Shown: positions 29,120 through 38,263, counted from the first letter of the stretch. The stretch is DNA of 64,000 nt from Pseudomonas parakoreensis (GCF_021602155.1 NZ_BQHY01000001.1:536690-600689); one strand, 5' to 3'. Notes: generated by a model from the letters alone, not told the origin. Made by a program: numbers and translations.

Positions 29120-30400
29120 TTACAGCTCCGAGAAGCACTCTTCGATGATCGCCAGGCCTTTGTCCAGTTGCTCGTCCGGCGCAGTCAGTGGAACCAGAAC
29201 ACGCAGCACGTTGCCGTAGGTGCCGCAAGACAGCAGGATCAGACCCTTGTCACGTGCCTTGGCCACCACCGATGCCACTGCGGCAGCGTTCGGCTTGTGG
29301 CTGTCGCCGTTTTCGAACAGCTCGACCGCGATCATCGCGCCCAGCGCACGCACTTCGCCGATCACTGCCGGGTATTTGGCCTGAATGGCCTTCAAGCCGG
29401 TGACCAGACGCTCGCCGACAGCCTTGCAGCGGTCCAGCAGGTGTTCTTCTTCGAACACTTCCATCACGGCCAGGGCCGCAGCGCAAGCGATCGGGCTACC
29501 GGCGTAGGTGCCGCCCAGGCCGCCTGGAGCGATGGCGTCCATGTATTCGGCCTTGCCGCAGACACCGGCCAGCGGGAAGCCGCCAGCGATGGATTTGGCG
29601 AAGGTGGTCAGGTCGGCCGCAACGCCCATCTGTTCCATGGCGAAGAAGGTGCCGGTACGGCCAGCGCCGGTCTGCACTTCGTCAGCGATCAGCAGGATGC
29701 CGTGCTGGTCGCACAGGGCACGCAGACGCTTCATGAACTCTTTCGGCGCGACGTAGAAACCACCTTCACCCTGCACCGGCTCGATGATGATCGCGGCGAT
29801 GTCTTTCGGCTCGGCGTCGTTCTTGAAGATGCGTTCGATGGACGCGATCGAGTCGTCGATGCTCACACCGTGCAGTTCGTTCGGGTACAGCGCGCGGAAG
29901 ATACCGCCTGGCATCAGGCCCATGCCGGCCGAGTACGGCACGACCTTACCGGTCAGGCCCAGGGTCATCATGGTGCGACCGTGGTAGGCACCGGTGAAGG
30001 CGATCACGCCGGCACGGCCAGTGGCGGCACGGGCGATCTTCACGGCGTTTTCCACGGCTTCGGAACCGGTGGTCACCAGCAGGGTTTTCTTGGCGAAATC
30101 ACCAGGCACCTTGGCGTTGATCTTTTCGCACAGCTCAACGTACGGCTCATAGGCCAGTACCTGGAAGCAGGTGTGGGTCAGCTTGTTCAGTTGTTCGGTC
30201 ACGGCGGCGATGATTTTCGGGTGCACGTGGCCGGTGTTCAGTACCGCGATACCGCCGGCGAAGTCGATGAACTCACGACCTTCAACGTCAGTCACGGTAG
30301 CGTTCTTCGCCGATTCGGCGAAGATCGGGTGAATCTGGCCAACACCACGTGGAACAGCTGCGGTACGACGGGCCATCAGTTCAGCGTTAGTCTTGCTCAT
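29120..30400 (-). CDS. gabT: GabT, 4-aminobutyrate aminotransferase
   Basis: This 426-residue class III PLP enzyme transfers the amino group of GABA to 2-oxoglutarate, giving succinic semialdehyde. Motifs are GSEAVENAVKIARA, TGAYHGRTMMTLGLTG, and LIADEVQTGAGRTG (Asp240 contacting the PLP ring nitrogen). The Schiff-base Lys269 is in TTFAKSIAGGFPL. ATG 30400 follows GAGGA; an upstream in-frame start at 30412 is less favoured. It lies downstream of gabD in the same direction and closes with a terminator at 29066-29092. Confidence 0.96.
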   Translation of the reverse strand: MSKTNAELMARRTAAVPRGVGQIHPIFAESAKNATVTDVEGREFIDFAGGIAVLNTGHVHPKIIAAVTEQLNKLTHTCFQVLAYEPYVELCEKINAKVPGDFAKKTLLVTTGSEAVENAVKIARAATGRAGVIAFTGAYHGRTMMTLGLTGKVVPYSAGMGLMPGGIFRALYPNELHGVSIDDSIASIERIFKNDAEPKDIAAIIIEPVQGEGGFYVAPKEFMKRLRALCDQHGILLIADEVQTGAGRTGTFFAMEQMGVAADLTTFAKSIAGGFPLAGVCGKAEYMDAIAPGGLGGTYAGSPIACAAALAVMEVFEEEHLLDRCKAVGERLVTGLKAIQAKYPAVIGEVRALGAMIAVELFENGDSHKPNAAAVASVVAKARDKGLILLSCGTYGNVLRVLVPLTAPDEQLDKGLAIIEECFSEL

Positions 30401-30585
30401 TACAGTCCTCATTCACCGCTCATCGGGCGGCGTGGTTCAAGGATAAAGCGGGAGGAATCGGCGGTGGCAGCATGCGATGATCGACTGCCACGGCGTTCCT
30501 GGCCGCAGAGAAAATTCCGGTTTGAAACGACGCAAAGGGACAGCGCTCTCGTGCCCTTTGCGTTTGCAGCGATCCCTTTCCCGGC

Positions 30586-32028
30586 TTAGATGCCCAGGCA
30601 GAGGTATTTGATTTCCAGGTAATCCTCGATGCCGTACTTGGAGCCTTCACGGCCCAGGCCCGACGCCTTGATGCCGCCGAACGGCGCGACTTCGTTGGAG
30701 ATCAGCCCGGTGTTGACGCCGACCATGCCGTATTCCAGGGCTTCAGCCACACGGAACACACGGCCCAGGTCGCGGGCGTAGAAGTAGGAGGCCAGACCGA
30801 ACTCGGTGTCGTTCGACATCGCGATCACTTCGGCTTCGTCTTTGAAGCGGAACAGCGGCGCCAGCGGGCCGAAGGTTTCTTCCTTGGCCACAGCCGCGTC
30901 TTTCGGCACGTTGGTCAGAATGGTCGGCTCGAAGAAGTTGCCTTCCATCGGCTTGCCACCGGCCAACACGGTGGCGCCTTTGGCCACGGCATCAGCAATG
31001 TGCTCTTGCACCTTGGCCACGGCTTTCTCGTCGATCAGCGGACCCGTGGTGGTGCCTTCTTCCAGACCGTTGCCGATCTTCAGCTTGGCCACCGCGACTT
31101 TCAGCTTCTCGGCGAACGCGTCGTAGACCGAATCCTGAATGTACAGGCGGTTGGCGCAGACGCAGGTCTGACCGTTGTTGCGGTATTTGGAGATGATCGC
31201 GCCTTCGACGGCCTTATCCAGGTCCGCGTCGTCGAACACGATGAACGGCGCGTTGCCGCCCAGTTCCAGCGAAACTTTCTTGATGTCCTTGGCGCATTCC
31301 GACATCAGCTGACGGCCGATTTCGGTCGAACCGGTAAAGGACAGCTTGCGCACGATCGGGTTGCTGGTCAGCTCGCTGCCGATATCGCCGGCGCTGCCGG
31401 AGACCACGCTGAACACGCCTTTAGGGATGCCGGCGCGCTGCGCTAGTTCAGCCAGAGCGAAGGCGGAGAATGGAGTTTGCGAAGCCGGCTTGAGCACCAT
31501 GGTGCAACCGGCGGCCAGCGCTGGGCCGGCCTTACGGGTGATCATCGCCGCCGGGAAGTTCCACGGGGTGATCGCGGCGGTCACGCCAATTGGTTGCTTG
31601 ATCACGATCAGGCGCTTGTCCGGCTGGTGGCCCGGAATCACATCACCGTAAATGCGCTTGGCTTCTTCGGCGAACCACTCGATGAACGACGCGGCGTAAA
31701 CGATTTCGCCCTTGGCTTCGGCCAGCGGCTTGCCCTGCTCAAGAGTCATCAAGCGCGCGAGGTCGTCCTGGTTCTCGATCATCAGTTCGAACCAGCGACG
31801 CAGCTTGCCGGCACGCTCTTTGGCGGTCAGTGCACGCCAGGCCGGCAGCGCCTTGTCGGCGGCTTCGATGGCACGGCGGGTTTCCGCAGCGCCCATCTTC
31901 GGCACGGTGCCGAGAATTTCGCCGGTGGCCGGGTTGTTGACCTTGATCGTCTGACCGTTGTCCGCATCGACCCAAGCGCCATCAATGAAGGCTTGCTGGC
32001 GGAACAACTGGGTATCTTTAAGCTGCAT
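30586..32028 (-). CDS. gabD: GabD, NADP-dependent succinate-semialdehyde dehydrogenase
   Basis: This 480-residue aldehyde dehydrogenase has its catalytic Cys289 in GQTCVCANR, general base Glu255 in SLELGGNAPF, and the nucleotide-binding FTGSTEIGR. The close double Cys (CVC) is typical of GabD. It oxidises succinic semialdehyde to succinate. ATG 32028 is preceded by AGGAAAG. The gene precedes gabT by 185 bases, a gap with no obvious terminator, so co-transcription is likely. Confidence 0.96.
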   Translation of the reverse strand: MQLKDTQLFRQQAFIDGAWVDADNGQTIKVNNPATGEILGTVPKMGAAETRRAIEAADKALPAWRALTAKERAGKLRRWFELMIENQDDLARLMTLEQGKPLAEAKGEIVYAASFIEWFAEEAKRIYGDVIPGHQPDKRLIVIKQPIGVTAAITPWNFPAAMITRKAGPALAAGCTMVLKPASQTPFSAFALAELAQRAGIPKGVFSVVSGSAGDIGSELTSNPIVRKLSFTGSTEIGRQLMSECAKDIKKVSLELGGNAPFIVFDDADLDKAVEGAIISKYRNNGQTCVCANRLYIQDSVYDAFAEKLKVAVAKLKIGNGLEEGTTTGPLIDEKAVAKVQEHIADAVAKGATVLAGGKPMEGNFFEPTILTNVPKDAAVAKEETFGPLAPLFRFKDEAEVIAMSNDTEFGLASYFYARDLGRVFRVAEALEYGMVGVNTGLISNEVAPFGGIKASGLGREGSKYGIEDYLEIKYLCLGI

Positions 32029-32431
32029 GTCGGCTTTCCTTAACAGCACCGCGGCCTGCGCGGAGCAAAATTATGATTGTAGAAAGGCGCCTCGCAAGGC
32101 TGCCGTCAGGGAAATCATCTACCGGGTGAGGCGCATTGATCGTGCGTTATTCACCGCACCTGCGCTTCCACACCCCGTCAAAGAGCGTTTGAAATCTCAA
32201 ACGGATCGTAGGAGCAAAGGGGTTAAAGGACAATAGGTCGTTCGAAAAAAAGAACAAAAACCCTGCGTTTGCTGGATTTTTCAGATCAACGCGCAAAAAG
32301 CCCGGCCGCAGCCAAACCATAGATCAGCCGGGAAAAAGCGCCAAGCGAGGGTTTTGCAGGACGTTACAGCTTTAAGGAATGCAGCGTTTCACACCGACAC
32401 GCGCACTGACAAAACCCGCCAAAACCCGGCA
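32029..32431. other. Gene-free stretch upstream of gabD
   Basis: About 400 bases lie between the gabD start and the tRNA promoter. It must hold the gabD promoter. A short dyad TTTGAAATCTCAAA lies at about 32187-32200. No coding frame with a plausible start and family match was seen. Confidence 0.5.
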
Positions 32432-32460
32432 TGGACGCCCCGAGCCGACCTAGGTATGAT
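32432..32460 (+). promoter_or_regulatory. Sigma-70-type promoter of tRNA-Arg
   Basis: TGGACG (32432-32437) and TATGAT (32455-32460) are spaced by 17 bases. This places the transcription start a few bases before the mature tRNA at 32471. Confidence 0.7.
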
Positions 32461-32470
32461 GTCGCCCGCT

Positions 32471-32547
32471 GCACCAGTAGCTCAGCTGGATAGAGTACTG
32501 CCCTCCGAAGGCAGGGGTCGTGGGTTCGAATCCCGCCTGGTGCGCCA
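32471..32547 (+). tRNA. tRNA-Arg (anticodon CCG)
   Basis: A complete 77-base cloverleaf includes an encoded CCA end. Acceptor stem GCACCAG pairs with CTGGTGC. The anticodon stem CTGCC/GGCAG encloses CTCCGAA, giving anticodon CCG, which reads CGG. The T-loop is GTTCGAATC. There is no sign of an integrated element on either side, although tRNA 3' ends are common attachment sites. Confidence 0.97.
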
Positions 32548-32562
32548 TGAATTGAAACGAGA

Positions 32563-32596
32563 AAGCCCCGGACTGTGATGGTCCGGGGCTTTTTTG
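32563..32596 (+). terminator. Rho-independent terminator after tRNA-Arg
   Basis: Stem AGCCCCGGAC/GTCCGGGGCT with loop TGTGATG is followed by TTTTTT. It lies 17-20 bases beyond the tRNA. Confidence 0.95.
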
Positions 32597-32623
32597 TGGA
32601 CGCTGACTTTCATGTGACTGCGG

Positions 32624-32854
32624 TCACTCCGTCGTCCAGTCAAACTCGTCGTAATCGTCGTCTTCCTCTTCTTCCCCAGCCTCCTCAAAAACCTCGTCTT
32701 CTTCCACGACGTCGTCTTCCGACTGGTTCAGCAGGAACTCCTTGCGCGCCTCGGTAATCGCGCGCCGCATCTCCTCGCCCTTCTGCGGGCAGTTGAGGAG
32801 TTGGGCGATGCGGTCGATTTTTGCTGCCACTTTGCTCTCCAGCGCTTCAGCCAT
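32624..32854 (-). CDS. Small acidic conserved-type protein, unknown function
   Basis: This 76-residue protein begins MAEALESKVAAKIDRIAQLL and ends in a very acidic tail, with Asp/Glu forming most of the last 25 residues. A CPQKGEEMRRAI stretch lies in the middle. It has no recognised domain or membrane segment. ATG 32854 is chosen; a TTG at 32890 would add 12 residues. Its role is unknown. Confidence 0.6.
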   Translation of the reverse strand: MAEALESKVAAKIDRIAQLLNCPQKGEEMRRAITEARKEFLLNQSEDDVVEEDEVFEEAGEEEEDDDYDEFDWTTE

Positions 32855-32910
32855 GGCTCGATAGTGCGCGTTTTTGCCGGGCAATGCCAAATGGCTGGGT
32901 GAACAAGCGG

Positions 32911-33519
32911 TCAGTTCTGGCGAATGCGCTCAAGTCGCAGGTCGAGGTTCACCCCGGGGTAGCGTTTGTGCAGATTGTTGTACAGCGCATCCGCAGCTTG
33001 CGACTGGCCGGCCTCGCGCAGGCGCAGGACTTCGCGCAGTTGCTCATCCAGGCCGTTGGCCGGCGCGACGGCGCGTTTGCTGAGTCTGGCTTCGTCGGCG
33101 CTGATCGCGTCGCTTTGCATCGGCTCGGCCATTTCCATCATCGGTGCCGGTGCGGACATGGCCGCAGCGGGCGGAGCGGCCAGTGACTGCGCTTCCAGCG
33201 CTTCCAGCGCTTGCTTGCGCGCCAATGGCGCGGCCGGTTTGGCGGCCGGGGTGAAGTCGAATTGCGCTGGCGGCTCGGGCGCACGTTGCACCAGCGAGAG
33301 CATCAGTGCCACACCGACCAGGCTGGCGAATGCGACCTGCCAGCGCGGTTTCTGGCAGGCCTGCAGCCAGCGTTGCCACAGGCTTGGCTTAGGCGCCGGA
33401 GCGGCGCGGCGTGCAGCGGCGAGAATCAGCGCATCGAGCTGTTCTGACGGCTCGCTGGTGTGTTGCTCGCGATAATGTTTGAGCAGTTGCTCTTCCGGCG
33501 TCTGGCGGGCGTCAGTCAT
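32911..33519 (-). CDS. Putative anti-sigma factor (single TM helix)
   Basis: This 202-residue protein has a charged N-terminal cytoplasmic part (1-55), one hydrophobic helix (about 60-78, VAFASLVGVALMLSLV), an Ala/Pro-rich low-complexity stretch with a short ALEALEA repeat, and a C-terminal helical region (about 155-202). Its start overlaps the ECF sigma stop by 4 bases (ATGA). Sigma/anti-sigma gene pairs have this arrangement, so membrane anti-sigma is the inference. No ZAS His/Cys zinc motif is seen. Confidence 0.7.
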   Translation of the reverse strand: MTDARQTPEEQLLKHYREQHTSEPSEQLDALILAAARRAAPAPKPSLWQRWLQACQKPRWQVAFASLVGVALMLSLVQRAPEPPAQFDFTPAAKPAAPLARKQALEALEAQSLAAPPAAAMSAPAPMMEMAEPMQSDAISADEARLSKRAVAPANGLDEQLREVLRLREAGQSQAADALYNNLHKRYPGVNLDLRLERIRQN

Positions 33520-34127
33520 GTCAGTACCTCCTCGGCCAGCAGCCGACGCAGTTTTTGCTGGGCGTAGCGCAAGCGGCTCTTGACGGTTTCCAGCGATGTT
33601 TCGGTGAGGCTGGCGATTTGCGCCAGGTCGAGGTCACCGTGGGCGCGCAGCAGAAACACTTCGCGCTGCTCGGCGGGCAGGGTTTGCAGGGCGCTTTCCA
33701 GGCGCTGGCTGTCGCGGCTGAGGTTCAGCCGTTGTTCGGGATCGTGGGTCTCGTCGCCGACCGCGTGCAGCTGTTCGTCGTAACTGTCGTGCAGCGGCTG
33801 ATATGCACCGTGTTTACGCCAGTGATCAATCAGCCGATTGCGCGAAATCTGGAACAGCCACGTACGAAACGTCGCCCGTCCTTGTGGCTGACTGGTGCTG
33901 CGGATCAGGCTCAGCCAAGTGTCCTGAAACACCTCGTCAGCCAGTTCCGGTTTGCCGCTCAACCCGAGCAGAAAGCGATACAGACTTTGCCGATGACGGG
34001 CGTACAAAATCTCGAACGCCGCGCCGTCGCCTTCGCGATAACGCGCCAGCAGCGTTTCATCGCTGCTGGCGGTCGGGCCGTCTGGCGTAGCAAACAGCTG
34101 ACTGATGAAGCCTTTGAATCGGCTCAC
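33516..34127 (-). CDS. ECF-family RNA polymerase sigma factor
   Basis: This 203-residue protein has sigma region 2 (about 25-110, ILYARHRQSLYRFLLGLSG, ADEVFQDTWLSL, FRTWLFQISRNRLIDHWR) and region 4 (about 140-200, LPAEQREVFLLRAHGDLDL then TSLETVKSRLRYAQQKLR). It starts with GTG whose first base is also the last base of the upstream VWA gene stop (TAGTG). It is thus translationally coupled to that gene and, by ATGA, to the putative anti-sigma. The regulon is unknown. Confidence 0.92.
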   Translation of the reverse strand: MSRFKGFISQLFATPDGPTASSDETLLARYREGDGAAFEILYARHRQSLYRFLLGLSGKPELADEVFQDTWLSLIRSTSQPQGRATFRTWLFQISRNRLIDHWRKHGAYQPLHDSYDEQLHAVGDETHDPEQRLNLSRDSQRLESALQTLPAEQREVFLLRAHGDLDLAQIASLTETSLETVKSRLRYAQQKLRRLLAEEVLT

Positions 34128-35812
34128 TATTCGATCCGTCGCTCAATGGGCAGCGTATTCGATGCGGTTGAGCTGCGCAGGCTTTGCGCCAGTTCCACCA
34201 GTTGCACGAACTCGTTGCGCAAACCGAAGCGGTCGTCGCCGCGAGCGCCACGGGCCAGCGCTTCGGTGTCTTTCAGGCTGAAGTCGCCGGTGTAGCGAGC
34301 ATCCTTGAGCTGCTGGGAAAACGCCGCCACCGCCGCTGCGAAACGCAGATCGTCACTGGCCGGTGCGACTTGATCGGTAATCGGCCGCTCGATCAGCAGA
34401 CTTTTCCCACCTTCGGGCTGTTGATAACGCACACGCAGCATCGCCAATTCCCCGCTGTTCGTAGCCACTGGCGCCTGCGATTTACCGTAACGCAGCGGTT
34501 CCAGCCAGCCCTGCTCACCTGCCGGGACAATTTCATACAGCGCGGTCACTGTGTGTCCTGCGCCGACTTCACCGGCATCGACTTTGTCGTTGCTGAAATC
34601 CTCACGCTTCAGAGCGCGGTTTTCGTAGCCGAGCAGGCGATATTCACTGACCTGCGCCGGGTTGAATTCCACCTGCAATTTGACGTTTTTCGCCACCACG
34701 GCAAGGGTCGAACCGAGTTGATCCACCAGCACTTTGCGCGCCTCGCGCAGGTTGTCGATGTAGGCGTAGTTGCCGTCGCCAGCGTCGGCCAGTTGTTCCA
34801 TCAAGTGTTCATTGTAGTTATCCACACCGAAACCCAAAGTGGTCAGGGAGATTCCGGTCTTGCGTTTATCCACAGCCATTTGCTTGAGGCTGTCGAAGTC
34901 GCTGATGCCGACGTTGAAGTCACCGTCAGTGGCCAGCAGGATGCGGTTGATGCCTTTGGGAATGAACGCCTGTTGTGCCATTTGATAGGCCAGTTCGATG
35001 CCCGACGCACCTGCAGTTGAGCCGCCAGCGGTCAATTGCTCGATGGCTGTGCGAATTTTGGCTTTTTCCCGGCCAGACGTTGGCTCCAGCACCACCCGGG
35101 ATTCGCCGGCATACACCACCAGCGACACCCGATCCTGCTCGCGCAACTGCTCGACCAGCAGTTTCAATGTGCTTTTGACCAACGGCAGCCCTTCACGGCG
35201 ATCCATCGAACCGGACACATCCACCAGAAACACCAGATTGGCCGGGGCCAGTTCCGCCACGGCCCGGTCGGAGGCCTTGATGCCGATCCGCAGCAGACGG
35301 GTGTGCGGATTCCACGGGGTGACGGCCAGTTCGGTGGTCACGCCGAAGGGCGAGCCATCGCTGGGCAGCGCATCGTTGTAGGGAAAGTAATTGACCATCT
35401 CTTCCAGCCGCACGGCGCCTTCCGGAGGCAGGCGTCCCTGATTGAGCAACCGCCGGACGTTGGCGTAGGCGCCGGTATCGACGTCTGCGCTGAAGGTTGA
35501 GACCGGAGATTCGGCCACGCTGTGGACCGGATTATCGGCCAGCGCCTGATACTGCTCGCGCTGCTCGTCGCGATAGCCTTGTGGATAACTGTCCGGGGCC
35601 GGCATCGCGGCAAAACTGGCGATCGGCGCCGCACGCGCGCTGCGCTTGGCCATGGTGTCATCGGCCCTGAGCACTTCATGCTCAATTGAAGCTTGCGGCT
35701 GGGCGGGCGCCGGGACGGCAGCCGACTCCGGATCGGAAGACACGCCGCAACCGGCGACGGCCAACAACACACCGACCGCAACAGGTCGCAGGAAAGGCAG
35801 AGAACGGGACAT
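34127..35812 (-). CDS. VWA-domain lipoprotein (YfbK type)
   Basis: This 561-residue protein has a lipoprotein signal with lipobox LAVAGCG (Cys about residue 22). An N-terminal YfbK-specific region includes STFSADVDTGAYANVRR and VRLEEMVNYFPY. The VWA domain (about 190-370) has an intact metal-ion-dependent adhesion site DVSGSM. A C-terminal domain includes EFNPAQVSEYRLLGYENR. It is probably anchored to a membrane and binds a protein partner. It is the first gene of a three-gene operon with an ECF sigma and a putative anti-sigma, so it may act in the same signalling chain. ATG 35812 puts the signal sequence at the N-terminus. Confidence 0.88.
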   Translation of the reverse strand: MSRSLPFLRPVAVGVLLAVAGCGVSSDPESAAVPAPAQPQASIEHEVLRADDTMAKRSARAAPIASFAAMPAPDSYPQGYRDEQREQYQALADNPVHSVAESPVSTFSADVDTGAYANVRRLLNQGRLPPEGAVRLEEMVNYFPYNDALPSDGSPFGVTTELAVTPWNPHTRLLRIGIKASDRAVAELAPANLVFLVDVSGSMDRREGLPLVKSTLKLLVEQLREQDRVSLVVYAGESRVVLEPTSGREKAKIRTAIEQLTAGGSTAGASGIELAYQMAQQAFIPKGINRILLATDGDFNVGISDFDSLKQMAVDKRKTGISLTTLGFGVDNYNEHLMEQLADAGDGNYAYIDNLREARKVLVDQLGSTLAVVAKNVKLQVEFNPAQVSEYRLLGYENRALKREDFSNDKVDAGEVGAGHTVTALYEIVPAGEQGWLEPLRYGKSQAPVATNSGELAMLRVRYQQPEGGKSLLIERPITDQVAPASDDLRFAAAVAAFSQQLKDARYTGDFSLKDTEALARGARGDDRFGLRNEFVQLVELAQSLRSSTASNTLPIERRIE

Positions 35813-35901
35813 GGGGGCTGACCTCGGGATGAAAGTGATCCATTCATCCACTGAGACGGGCAGCCCCTTCAGATCGGGTTAAACCCCGCCAAAAAATTTT
35901 T

Positions 35902-36462
35902 TTAGCGGTGATAACGCCGTACCACGCTGCTGTTACGCAGTACGTGGCCTTTGATCTTGTCCATCAGCTCGGCGCGGGTCAGGCCGGCGGGCAAGGCGTC
36001 CGGGGCCAGATCCAGGGCGTAGATCTGAATGATGTAGTGGTGTGCACTGTCGCCAACCGGTGGGCATGGCCCGATGTAATGGGTCGTGCCTTTGCTGTTG
36101 GTGCCGCCTACGCCTTCGAGACTGGATTTGGCGCCGACACCGGCCGGGATCTGCCGGGTGGTGGCCTTGATGCCGTAATGAATCCAGTGATCGACGCCAG
36201 CCCCTTTCTGGCCGTCCGGGTCGTGCATGACGATCGCATAGCTCTGGGTGCCCGCAGGCCCTGCGTTCCAGGCCAGTGCCGGCGACTGGTTCTTGCCACC
36301 GCAACCGGTGGCATCGCTCGCGGCGGCGGAGGTGAACAGGCGGTTGTCCGAGACACCGGGTATATCGAGGGTAAAGCGCTCGGCCGCCTGCGCCGAAAAC
36401 TGCACGCAAAGGGCGACGGCGACGGCCGCCAGCCAAGGGTTGAGAGAGGTCAATCGGGTCAT
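35902..36462 (-). CDS. Exported YbhB/YbcL-type (PEBP, Raf-kinase-inhibitor-like) protein
   Basis: This 186-residue protein has a signal peptide (about 26 residues, ending SAQA-AE). PEBP-fold motifs include MHDPDGQKGAGVDHWIHY, with the conserved ligand-pocket Asp-Pro-Asp and His. THYIGPCPPVGDSAHHYIIQIYAL follows as a split motif. The bacterial function is unclear, with small-ligand or phosphate-group binding likely. The start at 36462 is chosen to begin at the signal peptide. Confidence 0.87.
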   Translation of the reverse strand: MTRLTSLNPWLAAVAVALCVQFSAQAAERFTLDIPGVSDNRLFTSAAASDATGCGGKNQSPALAWNAGPAGTQSYAIVMHDPDGQKGAGVDHWIHYGIKATTRQIPAGVGAKSSLEGVGGTNSKGTTHYIGPCPPVGDSAHHYIIQIYALDLAPDALPAGLTRAELMDKIKGHVLRNSSVVRRYHR

Positions 36463-36601
36463 TCCGGGAGTACCTTGTGCAGTTGGGCCTTCGTCGGCCT
36501 GCAAACTATAGCCGTACCGTTCGTACCTTGGCAGTGGCAATTGGCTGAACCTCGCCCTGCGGCGCAAACTCGTAAGAGAAATGCCTGCCAGGAGCACGAA
36601 C

Positions 36602-38125
36602 ATGAGCCTGCACCGTGTCGCCCGTTTCGCCGATGTTCCCGAAGACCGTGGCCTGCAAGTCGAAATCGGTGAGCGCAAGATTGTCCTGCTCCACGCCAAT
36701 GGCCAACTGCGCGCGTTTCAGGGTGAATGCCCACACGCCGGCGCGCCGCTGGCGGACGGCGCCTTGTGCAACGGACGACTGATCTGCCCGTGGCACAAGG
36801 CCGCGTTTCGCGTCGAAGACGGCGCGTTGTGCGAGCCGCCTGCCTTCGACAGTCTCAAGCGTTATCCGCTGGAGTTACGTGGCGATGAGGTCTGGGTCGA
36901 TGACCAACCGCTGCCGGATGGGCACACGCCGCCGGCCGATGATTCGCGCACCTTCGTGATAGTCGGCGCAGGTGCAGCGGGCACGGCATGTGCGGCGGCA
37001 CTGCGGGAGAAAGGTTTCGGTGGCCGGATCATCATGCTCGACCGCGAAGCGGATGCCGGCTACGACCGCACGGTGCTGAGCAAATTTGTCCTCGCCGGCG
37101 AAATGTCGACGCAGGAAACTCCGCCGCTGCGCGATGAAGAGTTTTATCAAAGTCAGCGCATCGAACGCCGACAAGGCGAAATCACTGCCCTCGACGCCTC
37201 AGCGAAAACCCTGCATTTGCACGATGGCCAATCCCTGCGCTACGACGCCGCGGTGCTCGCCACCGGCGGCGAGCCCAATCCGCTGCAACTGCCCGGCGCT
37301 GATCTGCCGCAGGTGTTCGTCCTGCGTTCGAAAGCCCAGGCTGAACAGATCATGCGCACCGCCAGACCCGAACAGCGGGCGCTGATCATCGGTGACAGCT
37401 TTATCGCCCTGGAATGCGCCTCCGCCCTGCGCCAGCTAGGGCTCGACGTCACGGTCAGCGCCCGCCACGCCATTCCGTTTGCCGCACAATTCGGCACAGC
37501 CGTGGGTAAAGCGATCCGTGCGCTCCACGAACAACACGGGGTGAAATTCATCACCGATCACGAAGTCCGGGAAATCATTGGCGACGGCAAAGTCGAAGCG
37601 GTGCTGCTGGACAACGGTTTGCGCGTCTCGGCGGATCTGGTGCTGGCGGGGGTCGGCGTGCATCCGGCCACCGAGGCTTTTGCGTCGCTGCCGAGGGAGA
37701 AAGACCAGTCACTGCGAGTCGACGCCGGCCTGCGTGTTTGCGACGGGCTGTGGGCAATTGGCGATATCGCCACGTTCCCCCTGAGCGGCCAGCCGCAACG
37801 CATTGAACACTGGCGCCTGGCCCAGCAGCATGCGCGCATTGCTGCCGCCAACATGTTGGGCGCCGATGAGCATTATCTGGATGTGCCGTTTTTCTGGACC
37901 TGGCACTTCGGCAGGAACTACGACTACCTTGGCCACGCCAGCCAGTGGGATGAAATCGAGTTCAGGGGCGAACCCGAGCATCCGCCCTTCATCGGCCTGT
38001 TCGGCCATAACGGCGTGGTGGTCGCCGCCGTGGCCTGCGAGGAAGAACGGGCCATGGCGATGCTCGCGGAGCGGATGAAACAACCACTGGCGATGGAAGA
38101 AGCTTGGGAGCTGATTCGCGGCTGA
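36602..38125 (+). CDS. Rieske-FAD pyridine nucleotide oxidoreductase (AIF-like)
   Basis: This 507-residue protein has an N-terminal Rieske [2Fe-2S] domain (about 1-100) with ligands CPH at one end and CPWH at the other, 18 residues apart. A class I FAD/NAD(P) reductase follows: dinucleotide motif FVIVGAGAAGTACAAALRE, second motif ALIIGDSFIALECASALRQ, and C-terminal FAD contact GLWAIGDIATFPL. The C-terminal domain includes FFWTWHFGRNYDYLG. It resembles ferredoxin reductases fused to a Rieske centre, as in AIFM3-like proteins. The electron acceptor is not known. CAGGAG precedes ATG 36602. It stands alone between a divergent PEBP gene and the pga operon. Confidence 0.88.
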   Translation: MSLHRVARFADVPEDRGLQVEIGERKIVLLHANGQLRAFQGECPHAGAPLADGALCNGRLICPWHKAAFRVEDGALCEPPAFDSLKRYPLELRGDEVWVDDQPLPDGHTPPADDSRTFVIVGAGAAGTACAAALREKGFGGRIIMLDREADAGYDRTVLSKFVLAGEMSTQETPPLRDEEFYQSQRIERRQGEITALDASAKTLHLHDGQSLRYDAAVLATGGEPNPLQLPGADLPQVFVLRSKAQAEQIMRTARPEQRALIIGDSFIALECASALRQLGLDVTVSARHAIPFAAQFGTAVGKAIRALHEQHGVKFITDHEVREIIGDGKVEAVLLDNGLRVSADLVLAGVGVHPATEAFASLPREKDQSLRVDAGLRVCDGLWAIGDIATFPLSGQPQRIEHWRLAQQHARIAAANMLGADEHYLDVPFFWTWHFGRNYDYLGHASQWDEIEFRGEPEHPPFIGLFGHNGVVVAAVACEEERAMAMLAERMKQPLAMEEAWELIRG

Positions 38126-38169
38126 ATGCTGAATGCTGAATGCTGAATGCTGAATGCTGAATGCTGAAC
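38121..38169. repeat. Seven tandem copies of a 7-base unit (GCTGAAT)
   Basis: Six perfect copies plus a last one ending C run from 38121 to 38169. The first copy contains the TGA stop of the oxidoreductase gene, so changes in copy number would lengthen only the 3' untranslated spacer. A REP pair follows directly. Confidence 0.95.
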
Positions 38170-38171
38170 AA

Positions 38172-38250
38172 TGTAGGAGCTGCCGAAGGCTGCGATCTTT
38201 TGATCTTGATTTTAAAGATCAAAAGATCGCAGCCTTCGGCAGCTCCTACA
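38172..38250. repeat. REP pair, family B (inverted)
   Basis: Nearly perfect long inverted arms (TGTAGGAGCTGCCGAAGGCT and its complement) lie between the convergent oxidoreductase and pgaD genes. An inner dyad GATCTT...AAGATC extends the stem. Confidence 0.92.
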
Positions 38251-38263
38251 GGGGGGGCATCTT

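Noticed and set aside
32471-32623. tRNA-Arg 3' end as an integration site
   Set aside because: No direct repeat of the tRNA end, integrase or foreign-looking genes are nearby; a normal terminator follows.
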